From Halobacillus halophilus DSM 2266 (GTDB lineage Bacteria > Bacillota > Bacilli > Bacillales > Halobacillaceae): a DNA stretch of 64,000 nt. The notes under the pieces were generated by a model. The model did no database searches and was not told the origin of the DNA. It saw only the letters and a list, made by a program, of their open reading frames with translations. Shown piece by piece: positions 1 through 7,298 of this stretch. Within the stretch, counting starts at the first letter, position 1. Each line of letters opens with the position of its first letter. The position numbers and the translations under genes are program-made. The stretch covers positions 124,001 to 188,000 of the forward strand of contig NC_017668.1 of the NCBI RefSeq assembly GCF_000284515.1, given 5' to 3'.

Positions 1-231
1 GTGCTTGAGACATATGAAAATACGTTGAAAGAACTGATGATGGTTCTTGGTCTTGAGATTGAAACCCAGGCAGAATTGCTGGATGAAGAGGTCGATGCCC
101 TGATTGAAGAACGGAAGCAGGCAAGAAAAGATCGTAATTTTGAAAGAGCCGATCAGATCCGCGATGAGTTAAAAGACAGAAATATTATATTGGAAGACAC
201 TTCCCAGGGTACACGCTGGAAGAGGGGCTGA
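1..231 (+). CDS. cysS: Cysteinyl-tRNA synthetase, C-terminal fragment (cut by window edge)
   Basis: These are the last 76 residues of a gene that enters from the left; the GTG at base 1 is probably an internal codon. The segment is the C-terminal helical domain of CysRS, which packs on the tRNA-Cys anticodon arm. It shows the charged [18 protein letters not shown] helix and the tail ending TRWKRG, both typical of Bacillaceae CysRS. The enzyme charges tRNA-Cys in the cytoplasm. mrnC starts 5 bases after the stop, as in the B. subtilis cysS-mrnC-rlmB-yacP order. Confidence 0.93.
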   Translation: MLETYENTLKELMMVLGLEIETQAELLDEEVDALIEERKQARKDRNFERADQIRDELKDRNIILEDTSQGTRWKRG

Positions 232-236
232 TCCCC

Positions 237-647
237 ATGACCTTAAAAGATGTTAAACAAATGAAAAGCCTGGCGCTTGCCTACATGGGTGATTCTGTAT
301 ATGAACTGTATGTGAGGAAGCATCTATTGGAGCAAGGGAAAATACAACCACAACGGCTGCATAAAGCAGCCGTGAAATTTGTATCTGCTGTTTCCCAGGC
401 CCAGGCGGTAGCATACTGGCAGGAAAAAGGGTTATTGACAGAAGAGGAGCAGGGAGTTCTCAGACGAGGAAGAAATGCCAAGTCCGGCTCTGTACCTAAG
501 AGCACAAATGTACAAACTTATCGTTACTCAACTGGTTTTGAAGCGGTTCTTGGTTTTCTTTATTTATCTGGAAAAACCGGGCGGCTGGAAGAATTAATTG
601 AACAGACGATCCAATTTGTAGAAGAAAGGAGTGGAGAAGGTGAATAA
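237..647 (+). CDS. mrnC: Mini-ribonuclease III (23S rRNA maturation)
   Basis: This 136-residue protein is an RNase III catalytic domain without a double-stranded-RNA-binding domain, the hallmark of Mini-III. The signature YMGDSVYELYVR lies near residues 16-27, with metal-ligand candidates at Asp19 and Glu23, and a second catalytic Glu lies in FEAVLGFLYL (about residue 102). In B. subtilis, Mini-III trims the 5' and 3' ends of 23S rRNA. A 23S gene with a precursor end-pairing stem lies later in this window. The start is ATG 237 behind a weak GGGG. The 3' end overlaps rlmB by 8 bases if rlmB starts at 640. Confidence 0.95.
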   Translation: MTLKDVKQMKSLALAYMGDSVYELYVRKHLLEQGKIQPQRLHKAAVKFVSAVSQAQAVAYWQEKGLLTEEEQGVLRRGRNAKSGSVPKSTNVQTYRYSTGFEAVLGFLYLSGKTGRLEELIEQTIQFVEERSGEGE

Positions 648-1383
648 CGAATGGATTATAGGTAAGAACCCAGTGCAGGAAGCTCTGAAATCAGGAAGAG
701 CTATTAATAAAGTGATAGTGTCCGAGCAGTTACAACACCAGGCCTATAAAAAACTGGAGCAGGCAGCTAAAGAGAATGGGGTTATTGTTCAGAAAGTCCC
801 GAAAAAGAAAATTGACCAGCTCGTCGAAGGAAATCATCAGGGTGTAGCGGCTTCGGTGGCCGCTTATGAATACAGTGACCTTGAGGATTTGTTTGCTAAA
901 GCTGAAGAAAAAGGGGAGCCGCCATTTTTCATCATTTGCGATGAAATCGAAGACCCTCATAACCTGGGATCGATTTTAAGAACAGCGGATGCGAGCGGAG
1001 CACACGGGGTTATCATACCAAAAAGGCGCTCAGTGGCCCTCACCTCTACGGTGGCTAAAACGTCTACAGGCGCTATCGAATATATTCCGGTTGCTAGAGT
1101 AACCAATCTTGCGAGAACGATCGACGAATTGAAAGAAAGGTTTGTGTGGGTCGTCGGAACAGACGCAGATGGTACGGAAGATTACAGGAGGCTGGATGGG
1201 AATATGCCGATCGCACTTGTGATTGGAAGCGAGGGGCGAGGGATGAGCCGTCTAACAAAAGACAAATGTGATTGGACCGTAAGTCTCCCTATGGCTGGGA
1301 AAGTAACCTCTTTGAATGCATCCGTTGCTGCTTCTTTATTAATGTACGAAGTGTATAGAAAGCGCCGCCCTGTCGGTGAGTAA
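640..1383 (+). CDS. rlmB: 23S rRNA 2'-O-ribose methyltransferase RlmB (SpoU/TrmH family)
   Basis: This SPOUT-fold enzyme has an N-terminal substrate-binding domain (about residues 1-85) and a trefoil-knot SAM domain. The three SpoU motifs are visible: DEIEDPHNLGSILRTADA, VIGSEGRGMS and LPMAGKVTSLNASVAASL. In E. coli, RlmB methylates the ribose of G2251 of 23S rRNA. A longer reading from GTG 631 would place the start inside the AAGGAG at 626-631. GTG 640 has that site 8 bases upstream and gives 247 residues, the usual length. The gene overlaps mrnC slightly and is 2 bases from the next gene, so they are probably one transcript. Confidence 0.94.
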   Translation: MNNEWIIGKNPVQEALKSGRAINKVIVSEQLQHQAYKKLEQAAKENGVIVQKVPKKKIDQLVEGNHQGVAASVAAYEYSDLEDLFAKAEEKGEPPFFIICDEIEDPHNLGSILRTADASGAHGVIIPKRRSVALTSTVAKTSTGAIEYIPVARVTNLARTIDELKERFVWVVGTDADGTEDYRRLDGNMPIALVIGSEGRGMSRLTKDKCDWTVSLPMAGKVTSLNASVAASLLMYEVYRKRRPVGE

Positions 1384-1385
1384 TA

Positions 1386-1895
1386 ATGAATGTTCTAATA
1401 GTTGATGGGTACAACATGATTGGGGCCTGGCCGGAATTGAAAAGGTTAAAAGAACAAGATTTTGGTCAGGCAAGAGATCTTTTAATTGAAATGATGGCCG
1501 AGTACCAGTCCTATACCGGGGACCGGATCATCGTGATCTTTGATGCTTATCATGTCCGGGGTGTGGCCAAAAAACAAAAAAATTACAAAGTGGAAGTTAT
1601 TTTTACGAAAGAAAATGAAACAGCGGATGAACGGATTGAAAAGCTCGCAGGAGAACTAAATGATGTCCGAACTCAAGTTTATGTAGCTACCTCGGATTAT
1701 GCCGAACAGCGAACAATTTTTGGACAAGGAGCCTTTCGAAAGTCTGCCAGAGAGCTGTACATTGAAGTGAAGAATATTGAAAAACAAATTAAAAAAGATG
1801 TCGAAACTCAGAACCAGGTCCAGTACCAGCCTAAGATACCAATGAATAAGGAAGTAAGAGAACTCTTTGAAAAGTGGCGCCGAGGAGATAAATAA
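1386..1895 (+). CDS. rae1: Ribosome A-site endoribonuclease Rae1 (YacP, NYN/PIN domain)
   Basis: This 169-residue NYN (PIN-like) nuclease carries the acidic residues expected of the fold: Asp7 and Asn10 in LIVDGYNMIGAW, the Asp in VIFDAY, the ETADERIEKL segment and the Asp in ATSDYAEQ. In B. subtilis, Rae1 enters the ribosomal A site and cuts certain mRNAs in a translation-dependent way. The C-terminal tail ends in a basic FEKWRRGDK. The gene is 2 bases after rlmB and is followed by the sigH promoter. It matches YacP closely along its whole length. Confidence 0.92.
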   Translation: MNVLIVDGYNMIGAWPELKRLKEQDFGQARDLLIEMMAEYQSYTGDRIIVIFDAYHVRGVAKKQKNYKVEVIFTKENETADERIEKLAGELNDVRTQVYVATSDYAEQRTIFGQGAFRKSARELYIEVKNIEKQIKKDVETQNQVQYQPKIPMNKEVRELFEKWRRGDK

Positions 1896-1908
1896 TTCTG
1901 ACAACTTG

Positions 1909-1938
1909 TTGACGCTTTTGAAACGCTTACTGTATAAT
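1909..1938 (+). promoter_or_regulatory. sigma-A-type promoter for sigH
   Basis: TTGACG (1909-1914) and TATAAT (1933-1938) are separated by 18 bases, just after the rae1 stop and 39 bases before the sigH start codon. The match is strong. In B. subtilis, sigH transcription is held down by AbrB; I see no specific operator here. Confidence 0.75.
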
Positions 1939-1976
1939 ATTGCTATATTGAGGCAGCACGGTCGGGGGGATCCTGA

Positions 1977-2633
1977 GTGAGCATCATTCAAACGGAGAAA
2001 GACATCAACGAGTTGGATCTTAGCAAACTTGATGACGAAACAATCATCGAACGAATTAATCAGGGAGAGGTCCAATCTCTTGATTATTTAATTAATAAGT
2101 ATAAGAATTTCGTTCGCGCAAAAGCCCGAACGTATTTTCTTATTGGTGCAGATCGTGAAGATATCGTGCAAGAAGGAATGATCGGTCTTTACAAAGCGAT
2201 ACGAGATTATCAGGAAGGTAAGCTATCTTCATTTAAAGCGTTCGCAGAATTATGTGTCACCCGTCAGATTATTACCGCAATCAAAACCGCCACACGCCAA
2301 AAGCACATTCCATTGAATTCCTACGTATCCTTAGACAAGCCCATTTACGATGAAGAATCAGATCGAACCTTGCTTGATGTAATAGCCGGTTCAAAAGCAA
2401 TAGATCCTCAAGAATTAATTGTGAATAAAGAAAAGTTCTGTGATATGGAAGAGAAGATTTCTGAGCTTTTGAGTGATCTCGAGAAAAAAGTCCTTGCTCT
2501 TTATTTGGACGGGCAGTCCTATCAGGAGATTTCAGTTGAATTAAATCGACATGTTAAATCGATTGATAACGCCCTCCAACGTGTTAAAAGAAAGCTTGAA
2601 AAGTACCTGGAAGTAAGTGAAATCACATTATAA
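1977..2633 (+). CDS. sigH: RNA polymerase sigma factor SigH (early sporulation, stationary phase)
   Basis: This 218-residue sigma-70-family protein has region 2 (RAKARTYFLIGADREDIVQE, near residues 42-61) and a region 4 helix-turn-helix near the C terminus (YQEISVELNRHVKSIDNALQ). It matches B. subtilis SigH over its full length; only the first 15 or so residues diverge. SigH directs transition-phase and early sporulation genes. The start is GTG 1977, behind GGGGGGA. It sits between rae1 and rpmGB-secE-nusG, the conserved Bacillus position. Confidence 0.96.
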   Translation: MSIIQTEKDINELDLSKLDDETIIERINQGEVQSLDYLINKYKNFVRAKARTYFLIGADREDIVQEGMIGLYKAIRDYQEGKLSSFKAFAELCVTRQIITAIKTATRQKHIPLNSYVSLDKPIYDEESDRTLLDVIAGSKAIDPQELIVNKEKFCDMEEKISELLSDLEKKVLALYLDGQSYQEISVELNRHVKSIDNALQRVKRKLEKYLEVSEITL

Positions 2634-2641
2634 GACACAGA

Positions 2642-2670
2642 TTGACAGTATGTTTGAAGCGTGCTACATT
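2642..2670 (+). promoter_or_regulatory. sigma-A-type promoter for rpmGB-secE
   Basis: TTGACA (2642-2647) and TACATT (2665-2670) have a 17-base spacer and lie 9 bases after the sigH stop. This is the best promoter match before rpmGB and secE. Confidence 0.75.
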
Positions 2671-2709
2671 TGTTGAGTGTATAAACCTCTGGTTATGAGG
2701 GGAGAACGT

Positions 2710-2859
2710 ATGAGAAACAAAGTAGTGCTAGCCTGTACAGAATGCCAAAGTCGTAATTATAGTTCATATACAAATCGATCTAATCAATCCGACCGTCTGG
2801 AAGTTCGTAAGTTTTGTAAGAAATGTGGCAAACATACCTTACATCGCGAGACGAAATAG
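2710..2859 (+). CDS. rpmGB: 50S ribosomal protein L33, zinc-binding form
   Basis: This 49-residue protein starts [13 protein letters not shown]. It keeps two CxxC pairs (CTEC near residue 9 and CKKC near residue 36), so it is the zinc-binding (C+) form of L33. Bacilli often carry a second, Cys-free L33 for zinc starvation; none is seen here. A reading from base 2677 is possible, but the site GAGGGGAG fits ATG 2710 and family length. It lies between sigH and secE. Confidence 0.93.
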   Translation: MRNKVVLACTECQSRNYSSYTNRSNQSDRLEVRKFCKKCGKHTLHRETK

Positions 2860-2901
2860 AGAAAGAAAGCCGGCAGGCGCAAGTTTGGGGGTATTTGCAG
2901 C

Positions 2902-3078
2902 ATGTTTAAGTTTTTTAAAAACGTAGCTCGAGAAATGCGCAAAGTGAGCTGGCCTAAGGGACAGGAACTTACGCGGTACACAATTACTGTTTTAAGTACA
3001 GTTGTTTTTGTTGCCGTATTCTTTGCTATTGTGGACCTTGGGATCTCTGAGGTGCTTGAACTTATTTCTAAAGAATAG
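2902..3078 (+). CDS. secE: Preprotein translocase subunit SecE
   Basis: This 58-residue protein reads MFKFFKNVAREMRKVSWP and then KGQELTRYTITVLSTVVF. It has an amphipathic N-terminal helix, the conserved KVSWP(K) hinge and one membrane helix (about residues 28-50). This is the short Gram-positive SecE that clamps SecY in the membrane; secY lies at 28964. GGGGG precedes the ATG by about 10 bases. It is below 60 residues and easily missed by ORF finders. Confidence 0.95.
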   Translation: MFKFFKNVAREMRKVSWPKGQELTRYTITVLSTVVFVAVFFAIVDLGISEVLELISKE

Positions 3079-3116
3079 TAGAGTTGATTTTGTGCTATAC
3101 TTGTAAATAGACTTAC

Positions 3117-3140
3117 AAAAAACCCGTTCAGCGGGTTTTT
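3117..3140 (+). terminator. Intrinsic terminator between secE and nusG
   Basis: An A-run followed by AACCCG, loop TTCAG, CGGGTT and a T-tract forms a compact hairpin. It separates rpmGB-secE from nusG, or attenuates transcription into nusG. An extended -10 (TGC-TATACT, 3093-3101) lies just upstream with no good -35. Confidence 0.75.
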
Positions 3141-3204
3141 TATGTTGGAGAAAATTTTTAAATCGAAAATAAGGGAGGGAAGGGCAAGTATTTGTCCTGA
3201 GATA

Positions 3205-3741
3205 ATGGAAAAAAGATGGTATGTTGTTCACACCTATTCAGGTTATGAAAACAAAGTAAGGGCGAACTTAGAGAAACGTGTTGAATCCATGGGAATGGAA
3301 GATAAGATCTTTCGCGTTCTTGTCCCTGAAGATGAAGAGACGGAAATTAAAAATGGTAAAAAGAAAATAAACAAAAAGAAAGTATTTCCTGGCTACGTGC
3401 TGGCCGAGATGGTCATGACAGATGATTCGTGGTACGTGGTTCGAAATACTCCAGGCGTGACCGGGTTCGTTGGTTCTACTGGTTCGGGCTCAAAGCCCAT
3501 CCCTCTCCTGCCCGAAGAAGCAGAGACTGTACTAAAACGCATGGGTATGAATGAACAACCGAAAACTGAAGTTAACTTAGAAGTGAAAGAAAGTGTAAAA
3601 GTGACAGATGGACCTTTTGCTAATTTCACTGGCACAATCGAATATATTGATACAGATAAACAAAAAGTAAAAGTTCACGTCAACATGTTCGGTCGGGAAA
3701 CACCGGTTGAACTTGATTTCTCTCAAATAGAAAAACTATAA
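3205..3741 (+). CDS. nusG: Transcription elongation and termination factor NusG
   Basis: This 178-residue protein has the NGN domain (MEKRWYVVHTYSGYENKV, PGYVLAEMVMTDDSWYVVR, TPGVTGFVGS) and a C-terminal KOW domain (about residues 124-178, VKVTDGPFANFTGTIEYID). NusG binds the RNA polymerase clamp and affects pausing, and its KOW domain contacts Rho or ribosomal protein S10. An in-frame ATG exists at 3142, directly after the terminator, but homologs begin at MEK (3205). The best Shine-Dalgarno (AGGGAGGG, 3172-3179) is oddly far upstream, so the start deserves checking. Confidence 0.95.
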   Translation: MEKRWYVVHTYSGYENKVRANLEKRVESMGMEDKIFRVLVPEDEETEIKNGKKKINKKKVFPGYVLAEMVMTDDSWYVVRNTPGVTGFVGSTGSGSKPIPLLPEEAETVLKRMGMNEQPKTEVNLEVKESVKVTDGPFANFTGTIEYIDTDKQKVKVHVNMFGRETPVELDFSQIEKL

Positions 3742-3756
3742 AATACAATCCTCCCC

Positions 3757-3785
3757 TTGCATTATGCCTATAAAGATGCTAGAAT
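3757..3785 (+). promoter_or_regulatory. sigma-A-type promoter for rplK-rplA
   Basis: TTGCAT (3757-3762), a 17-base spacer ending in TGC (extended -10), then TAGAAT (3780-3785). It gives an rplK leader of about 100 bases. Confidence 0.65.
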
Positions 3786-3893
3786 TTTTATGTTCTATAT
3801 GTGCCTCGGATTAAGAGGTGTTTTAAGCATATTGCGATGAGTGGGAGGGGTAAACCCTATTACCACATCACGGACTTTAAGGAGGTGTGTCTC

Positions 3894-4319
3894 GTGGCTA
3901 AAAAAGTTATTAAAGTTGTAAAACTTCAGATCCCTGCAGGGAAAGCAAACCCAGCACCACCGGTAGGACCGGCGTTAGGTCAAGCTGGTATTAATATCAT
4001 GGGTTTCTGTAAGGAGTTCAACGCTCGTACGCAAGATCAAGCGGGTATGATTATTCCGGTTGAAATTACGGTATTTGAAGACCGTTCATTTACATTTGTT
4101 ACCAAAACTCCACCAGCTGCTGTTCTTCTTAAGAAAGCGGCAGGTATCGAATCCGGTTCTGGTGAGCCGAACCGTAACAAGGTAGCTTCTGTCAATCGCG
4201 ATCAAGTTCGCGAAATTGCGGAAACAAAAATGCCTGACTTAAACGCTGCTGACGTTGAGGCTGCAATGCGCATGGTTGAAGGTACTGCGCTAAGCATGGG
4301 AATTACAGTTGAAGACTAA
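3894..4319 (+). CDS. rplK: 50S ribosomal protein L11
   Basis: This 141-residue protein is the standard length for L11. The N-terminal domain ([20 protein letters not shown]) binds thiostrepton and factors, and the C-terminal domain (from about residue 75) binds the 23S GTPase-centre RNA. The start is GTG 3894 with AAGGAGG 8 bases upstream; the longer in-frame reading from 3801 has no family support. L11 also helps RelA sense uncharged tRNA. The gene is followed by a hairpin and a putative L1 site before rplA. Confidence 0.97.
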   Translation: MAKKVIKVVKLQIPAGKANPAPPVGPALGQAGINIMGFCKEFNARTQDQAGMIIPVEITVFEDRSFTFVTKTPPAAVLLKKAAGIESGSGEPNRNKVASVNRDQVREIAETKMPDLNAADVEAAMRMVEGTALSMGITVED

Positions 4320-4345
4320 TCCCACAACGTCACTCTGATGGAGTT

Positions 4346-4386
4346 AAAGGTTGCGAAATAGGAGTTCAACTTCTTTCGCAACCTTT
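4346..4386 (+). promoter_or_regulatory. Terminator-like hairpin between rplK and rplA
   Basis: AAAGGTTGCGAAA (4346-4358) pairs perfectly with TTTCGCAACCTTT (4374-4386), a 13-bp stem. The T-run after it is poor (ATTCG), so it may be a partial terminator, an RNA-stability stem or part of an L1-responsive leader. Confidence 0.55.
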
Positions 4387-4390
4387 ATTC

Positions 4391-4416
4391 GTGGGAGGTT
4401 AATCCGTTAAAACCAC
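4391..4416 (+). promoter_or_regulatory. Putative L1-binding autoregulatory site before rplA
   Basis: GTGG (4391-4394) pairs with CCAC (4413-4416) around an asymmetric internal loop containing GAGG, TCC and GTTAAAA. This looks like the mRNA mimic of the L1 site on 23S rRNA known in other bacteria. It lies just before the rplA ribosome binding site. The assignment is an inference from form and position. Confidence 0.4.
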
Positions 4417-4434
4417 AACAAGGAGGAAATTAAA

Positions 4435-5130
4435 ATGGCTAAAAAAAGTAAAAGACAACAAGAACTTCAAAAACTTGTTGATCGTACGAAATCTTATAAT
4501 GTACAAGAAGCAATCGATCTTGTAAAAGAGACGTCTAAAGCGAATTTTGATGAAACAGTTGAAGCAGCATTCCGTCTAGGCGTTGATCCTAAGAAAGCGG
4601 ATCAGCAAATTCGTGGAGCTATGGTGCTTCCACACGGTACGGGTAAATCCCAGCGTGTTCTTGTTTTCGCTAAAGGTGATAAAGCGAAAGAAGCAGAAGA
4701 AGCAGGTGCTGACTACGTAGGTGAACAAGACCTGATTAATAGCATTAATCAAGGCTGGTTCGATTTTGATGTAGTCGTTGCCACTCCTGACATGATGGCT
4801 GAAGTAGGTAAGCTGGGCCGAGTACTAGGACCAAAAGGTCTTATGCCAAACCCTAAAACAGGCACTGTAACGTTTGAAGTAGAAAAAGCAGTTAATGAAA
4901 TCAAGGCTGGTAAAGTTGAATACCGCGTTGATAAAGCTGCTAACATCCACGTTCCGATCGGAAAAGCTTCTTTCGACAAACAAAAGCTTGCGGAAAACTT
5001 CGAAGCTATTACAGATGCTCTAGTAAAAGCTAAGCCTCAAGCATCAAAAGGAACTTATATGCGTAATGCTGCTGTTTCATCAACGATGGGTCCTGGAATC
5101 AAAGTTGATGTTTCCAATTTCGCTAAATAA
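4435..5130 (+). CDS. rplA: 50S ribosomal protein L1
   Basis: This 231-residue two-domain protein forms the L1 stalk near the E site. Motifs include [40 protein letters not shown] and [13 protein letters not shown], followed by a conserved C-terminal [17 protein letters not shown] precedes ATG 4435 by 8 bases. L1 is a translational repressor of its own mRNA in several bacteria, and the preceding leader carries a candidate site. Confidence 0.97.
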   Translation: MAKKSKRQQELQKLVDRTKSYNVQEAIDLVKETSKANFDETVEAAFRLGVDPKKADQQIRGAMVLPHGTGKSQRVLVFAKGDKAKEAEEAGADYVGEQDLINSINQGWFDFDVVVATPDMMAEVGKLGRVLGPKGLMPNPKTGTVTFEVEKAVNEIKAGKVEYRVDKAANIHVPIGKASFDKQKLAENFEAITDALVKAKPQASKGTYMRNAAVSSTMGPGIKVDVSNFAK

Positions 5131-5142
5131 TAAAATTTAGTA

Positions 5143-5172
5143 TTGACTTATCGTCCCTAATTAAATTATAAT
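5143..5172 (+). promoter_or_regulatory. sigma-A-type promoter for rplJ-rplL, overlapping an inverted repeat
   Basis: TTGACT (5143-5148) and TATAAT (5167-5172) are 18 bases apart. An 11-bp perfect inverted repeat (CGTCCCTAATT at 5152-5162 and AATTAGGGACG at 5170-5180) covers the spacer and -10. A transcript from here would carry the whole L10 leader. Confidence 0.75.
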
Positions 5173-5194
5173 TAGGGACGTTGTATAAATGAAT

Positions 5195-5330
5195 ACGTTA
5201 TACCGTAGACAGCAGGTGCGGATGCAACTCCGCTTAATTTCCTGCCGAGGTGTGTGAATAAGCAGGACAGCGCTAAAAACGCCCTGTTCTCTCATACGTA
5301 CCTCCATGTCTGCATGGAGGTACTTTTTTG
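5195..5330 (+). ncRNA. Ribosomal protein L10 leader with terminator
   Basis: The leader contains the conserved features of the Firmicute L10 leader: CCGTAGACAGCAGGTGC, then CTTAATTTCCTGCCGAGGTG, then a GC-rich arm. It ends in a clear intrinsic terminator: GTACCTCCATG (5298-5308), loop TCTG, CATGGAGGTAC (5313-5323), six Ts. In this family, binding of L10(L12)4 to the leader promotes termination and so sets rplJ-rplL output. Boundaries are approximate. Confidence 0.85.
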
Positions 5331-5378
5331 TGAAACCTTCCGGAACGGTATGATGAAAAGTCAATAGGAGGTGGAAAG

Positions 5379-5879
5379 ATGAGCAGTATTATTGAACAGA
5401 AACAGCAAATTGTTAGTGAATTGGCTGACAAGTTCCGCAATAGTAAATCTGCTGTATTGGTAGATTACCGCGGTCTTGATGTTGCAGAAGTAACCGAGCT
5501 TCGTTCACAACTTCGTGAAGCGGGCGTTGATTTCAAAGTGTATAAAAACACAATGACTCGCCGTGCTACAGAAGCAGTTGAACTAAGTGAACTTCATGAA
5601 GTTCTTCAAGGACCAACTGCCCTTGCGTTCCATGAAGATGACGCTGTAGCTCCAGCAAAAATTCTAAACAATTTCGCTAAAGATCACGATAACCTTGAAA
5701 TTAAAGGTGGCGTAATTGAAGGACAAGTTGCAACTCTTGAACAGCTTCAGGAACTTGCCAACATCCCAAGCTACGAAGGTCTTGTATCTATGTTCCTAAG
5801 CGTACTACAAGCTCCTGTACGAAACTTCGCATATGCTACAAAAGCTATTGCGGATCAGAAAGAAGAAGAAAGCGCGTAA
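5379..5879 (+). CDS. rplJ: 50S ribosomal protein L10
   Basis: This 166-residue protein has an N-terminal rRNA-binding domain ([20 protein letters not shown], near residues 23-42) and a C-terminal helix that holds L7/L12 dimers. It forms the base of the GTPase-associated stalk. AGGAGGTG (5366-5373) precedes ATG 5379. It is also the expected ligand of the leader just upstream and is cotranscribed with rplL 54 bases downstream. Confidence 0.97.
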   Translation: MSSIIEQKQQIVSELADKFRNSKSAVLVDYRGLDVAEVTELRSQLREAGVDFKVYKNTMTRRATEAVELSELHEVLQGPTALAFHEDDAVAPAKILNNFAKDHDNLEIKGGVIEGQVATLEQLQELANIPSYEGLVSMFLSVLQAPVRNFAYATKAIADQKEEESA

Positions 5880-5933
5880 ATCTCGCGTTCGACTAAACTA
5901 TAACCTTTAAAATTAATAAGGAGGAAATTTCTC

Positions 5934-6299
5934 ATGTCTAACGAACAAATTATCGAAGCGATTAAAGAAATGTCTGTTCTTGAGCTTAACGACCTAGTTA
6001 AAGCAATTGAAGAAGAATTTGGTGTATCAGCTGCAGCTCCAGTTGCTGCCGGCGGTGCTGCTGCAGGTGCAGAAGCTGAAGAAGAGCAAACTGAATTCGA
6101 CGTAGTACTAGAATCAGCTGGAAGCTCTAAGATCAAAGTTGTTAAAGCAGTACGTGAAATCACTGGTCTTGGTCTTAAAGACGCAAAAGACCTAGTTGAT
6201 AACGCTCCTGGCGCAATCAAAGAAGGCGTTTCTAAAGAAGAAGCAGAAGAAATGAAATCTCAGCTTGAAGAAGCTGGCGCAACGATCGAACTTAAGTAA
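5934..6299 (+). CDS. rplL: 50S ribosomal protein L7/L12
   Basis: This 121-residue stalk protein has an N-terminal dimerisation helix pair, a flexible Ala/Gly hinge ([15 protein letters not shown], about residues 36-50) and the C-terminal factor-binding domain ([20 protein letters not shown], about residues 65-84). It recruits EF-G, EF-Tu and IF2, which are also encoded in or near this gene family. A strong AAGGAGG precedes ATG 5934. A terminator follows. Confidence 0.97.
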   Translation: MSNEQIIEAIKEMSVLELNDLVKAIEEEFGVSAAAPVAAGGAAAGAEAEEEQTEFDVVLESAGSSKIKVVKAVREITGLGLKDAKDLVDNAPGAIKEGVSKEEAEEMKSQLEEAGATIELK

Positions 6300-6314
6300 T
6301 TGTATCTTTAAAGT

Positions 6315-6346
6315 AAAGCTCGCTGATCATCGGCGGGCTTTCTTTT
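6315..6346 (+). terminator. Terminator after rplL
   Basis: AAAGCTCGC (6315-6323), a 9-base loop and GCGGGCTTT (6333-6341) form a stem with one G-U pair, followed by CTTTT. It ends the rplJ-rplL transcript, perhaps with some read-through into the methyltransferase gene. Confidence 0.7.
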
Positions 6347-6377
6347 GCTTACTAGATGAAAAGAGGGTGTTCGGATC

Positions 6378-6983
6378 ATGTCGGAACATTACTATTCAAA
6401 GAAAACCGCTGCGAAAAGCGATGAAAAAACCTGGTCTTACACATTACGTGACCGCTTATTAACCTTTACTACAGATCACGCCGTTTTCTCAAAAGGTGAA
6501 GTAGATTTTGGTTCTCGTTTACTTATAGAGTCGTTTACAGCTCCGCCAGTGGACGGAAACTTCCTTGATCTTGGATGCGGTTATGGACCGATTGGTCTTT
6601 CCCTTGCGCTAGAGTATCCAGATCGTCAGGTTGTCATGGTGGATGTAAATGAGAGAGCTTTGAATCTTGCGGAAAAGAATGCTGCTAAGAATCAGGTTAC
6701 TAATGTAGAGATTAAAGAGAGTGATCGGCTCCGTCAGTTGGAAGGCCGCCAGTTTGCTGCGATACTGACCAATCCCCCTGTACGTGCAGGGAAAAAGGTC
6801 GTGCACGCTATGTTCGAAGAGGCTAAGAAGGCTCTTGGTAAATCCGGTGAGTTATGGGTGGTCATTCAAAAAAAGCAAGGGGCTCCTTCTGCAAAACAAA
6901 AAATAGAAGAATTGTTTGGGAATATTGAAGTCGTTCGCAAGGAAAATGGCTACTATATTTTCAAAGCTCAAAAGTTTGACTAG
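6378..6983 (+). CDS. rsmC: RsmC-like 16S rRNA guanine-N2 methyltransferase (YbxB)
   Basis: This 201-residue class I SAM methyltransferase has motif I DLGCGYGPIGLSLA (about residues 57-70), an acidic motif II (VMVDVNERAL) and the catalytic NPPVRAGK (about residues 134-141), which is the NPP(I/V)RAGK form of the RsmC group. It is only the C-terminal half of E. coli RsmC, as usual in Bacilli. The B. subtilis homolog YbxB lies in the same rplL-rpoB gap. The rRNA target is inferred from the family. Confidence 0.85.
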   Translation: MSEHYYSKKTAAKSDEKTWSYTLRDRLLTFTTDHAVFSKGEVDFGSRLLIESFTAPPVDGNFLDLGCGYGPIGLSLALEYPDRQVVMVDVNERALNLAEKNAAKNQVTNVEIKESDRLRQLEGRQFAAILTNPPVRAGKKVVHAMFEEAKKALGKSGELWVVIQKKQGAPSAKQKIEELFGNIEVVRKENGYYIFKAQKFD

Positions 6984-7004
6984 GGTATTTAATTATGCTA
7001 GTAT
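6976..7004 (+). promoter_or_regulatory. sigma-A-type promoter for rpoB-rpoC
   Basis: TTGACT (6976-6981) overlaps the end of the methyltransferase gene. A 17-base spacer ending in TGC leads to TAGTAT (6999-7004). A transcript from here has an untranslated leader of nearly 290 bases before rpoB. Confidence 0.55.
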
Positions 7005-7207
7005 TGGAAAATGCCCATGTACGCCCGTCCTGTCAAGTCTTTTTTAGGAAAATGTATAAAAAGCTTGGTGGAAGGGTAAAATGGTGAAAATCAATAAGTG
7101 AAAGTAAATGAGGTTATCTATATCAAGTCGACCCTTTTTCTTTTTTGTCTAACGTTAGAGAGAAATGAAGAATTACCATTTGCTATAGAGGCGAATGTTT
7201 AAATAGT

Positions 7208-7263
7208 GCTTGTGGCAAGATCAACCGCAAGCCTGTTCGGCATGTCTTGCCGAACGCTTTTTT
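7208..7263 (+). promoter_or_regulatory. rpoB leader attenuator with competing structures
   Basis: GTTCGGCA (7235-7242) and TGCCGAAC (7248-7255) form a terminator followed by GC and six Ts. Upstream, GCTTGTGG (7208-7215) can pair with CCGCAAGC (7225-7232). GGCAAGA (7214-7220) can instead pair with TCTTGCC (7245-7251), which would break the terminator. The rest of the 6984-7298 gap shows no gene. The element looks like an attenuator; its signal is unknown. Confidence 0.6.
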
Positions 7264-7298
7264 CGTTATTAAAATGCTTGATTTGAGGGGTGAATCAG

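Noticed and set aside
3142-3204. ATG 3142 as nusG start
   Set aside because: The 21 extra residues have no counterpart in NusG and would begin right after the terminator T-run.
7290-7298. GTG 7290 as rpoB start
   Set aside because: It lies inside the AGGGGTG site; TTG 7299 fits spacing and homologs.
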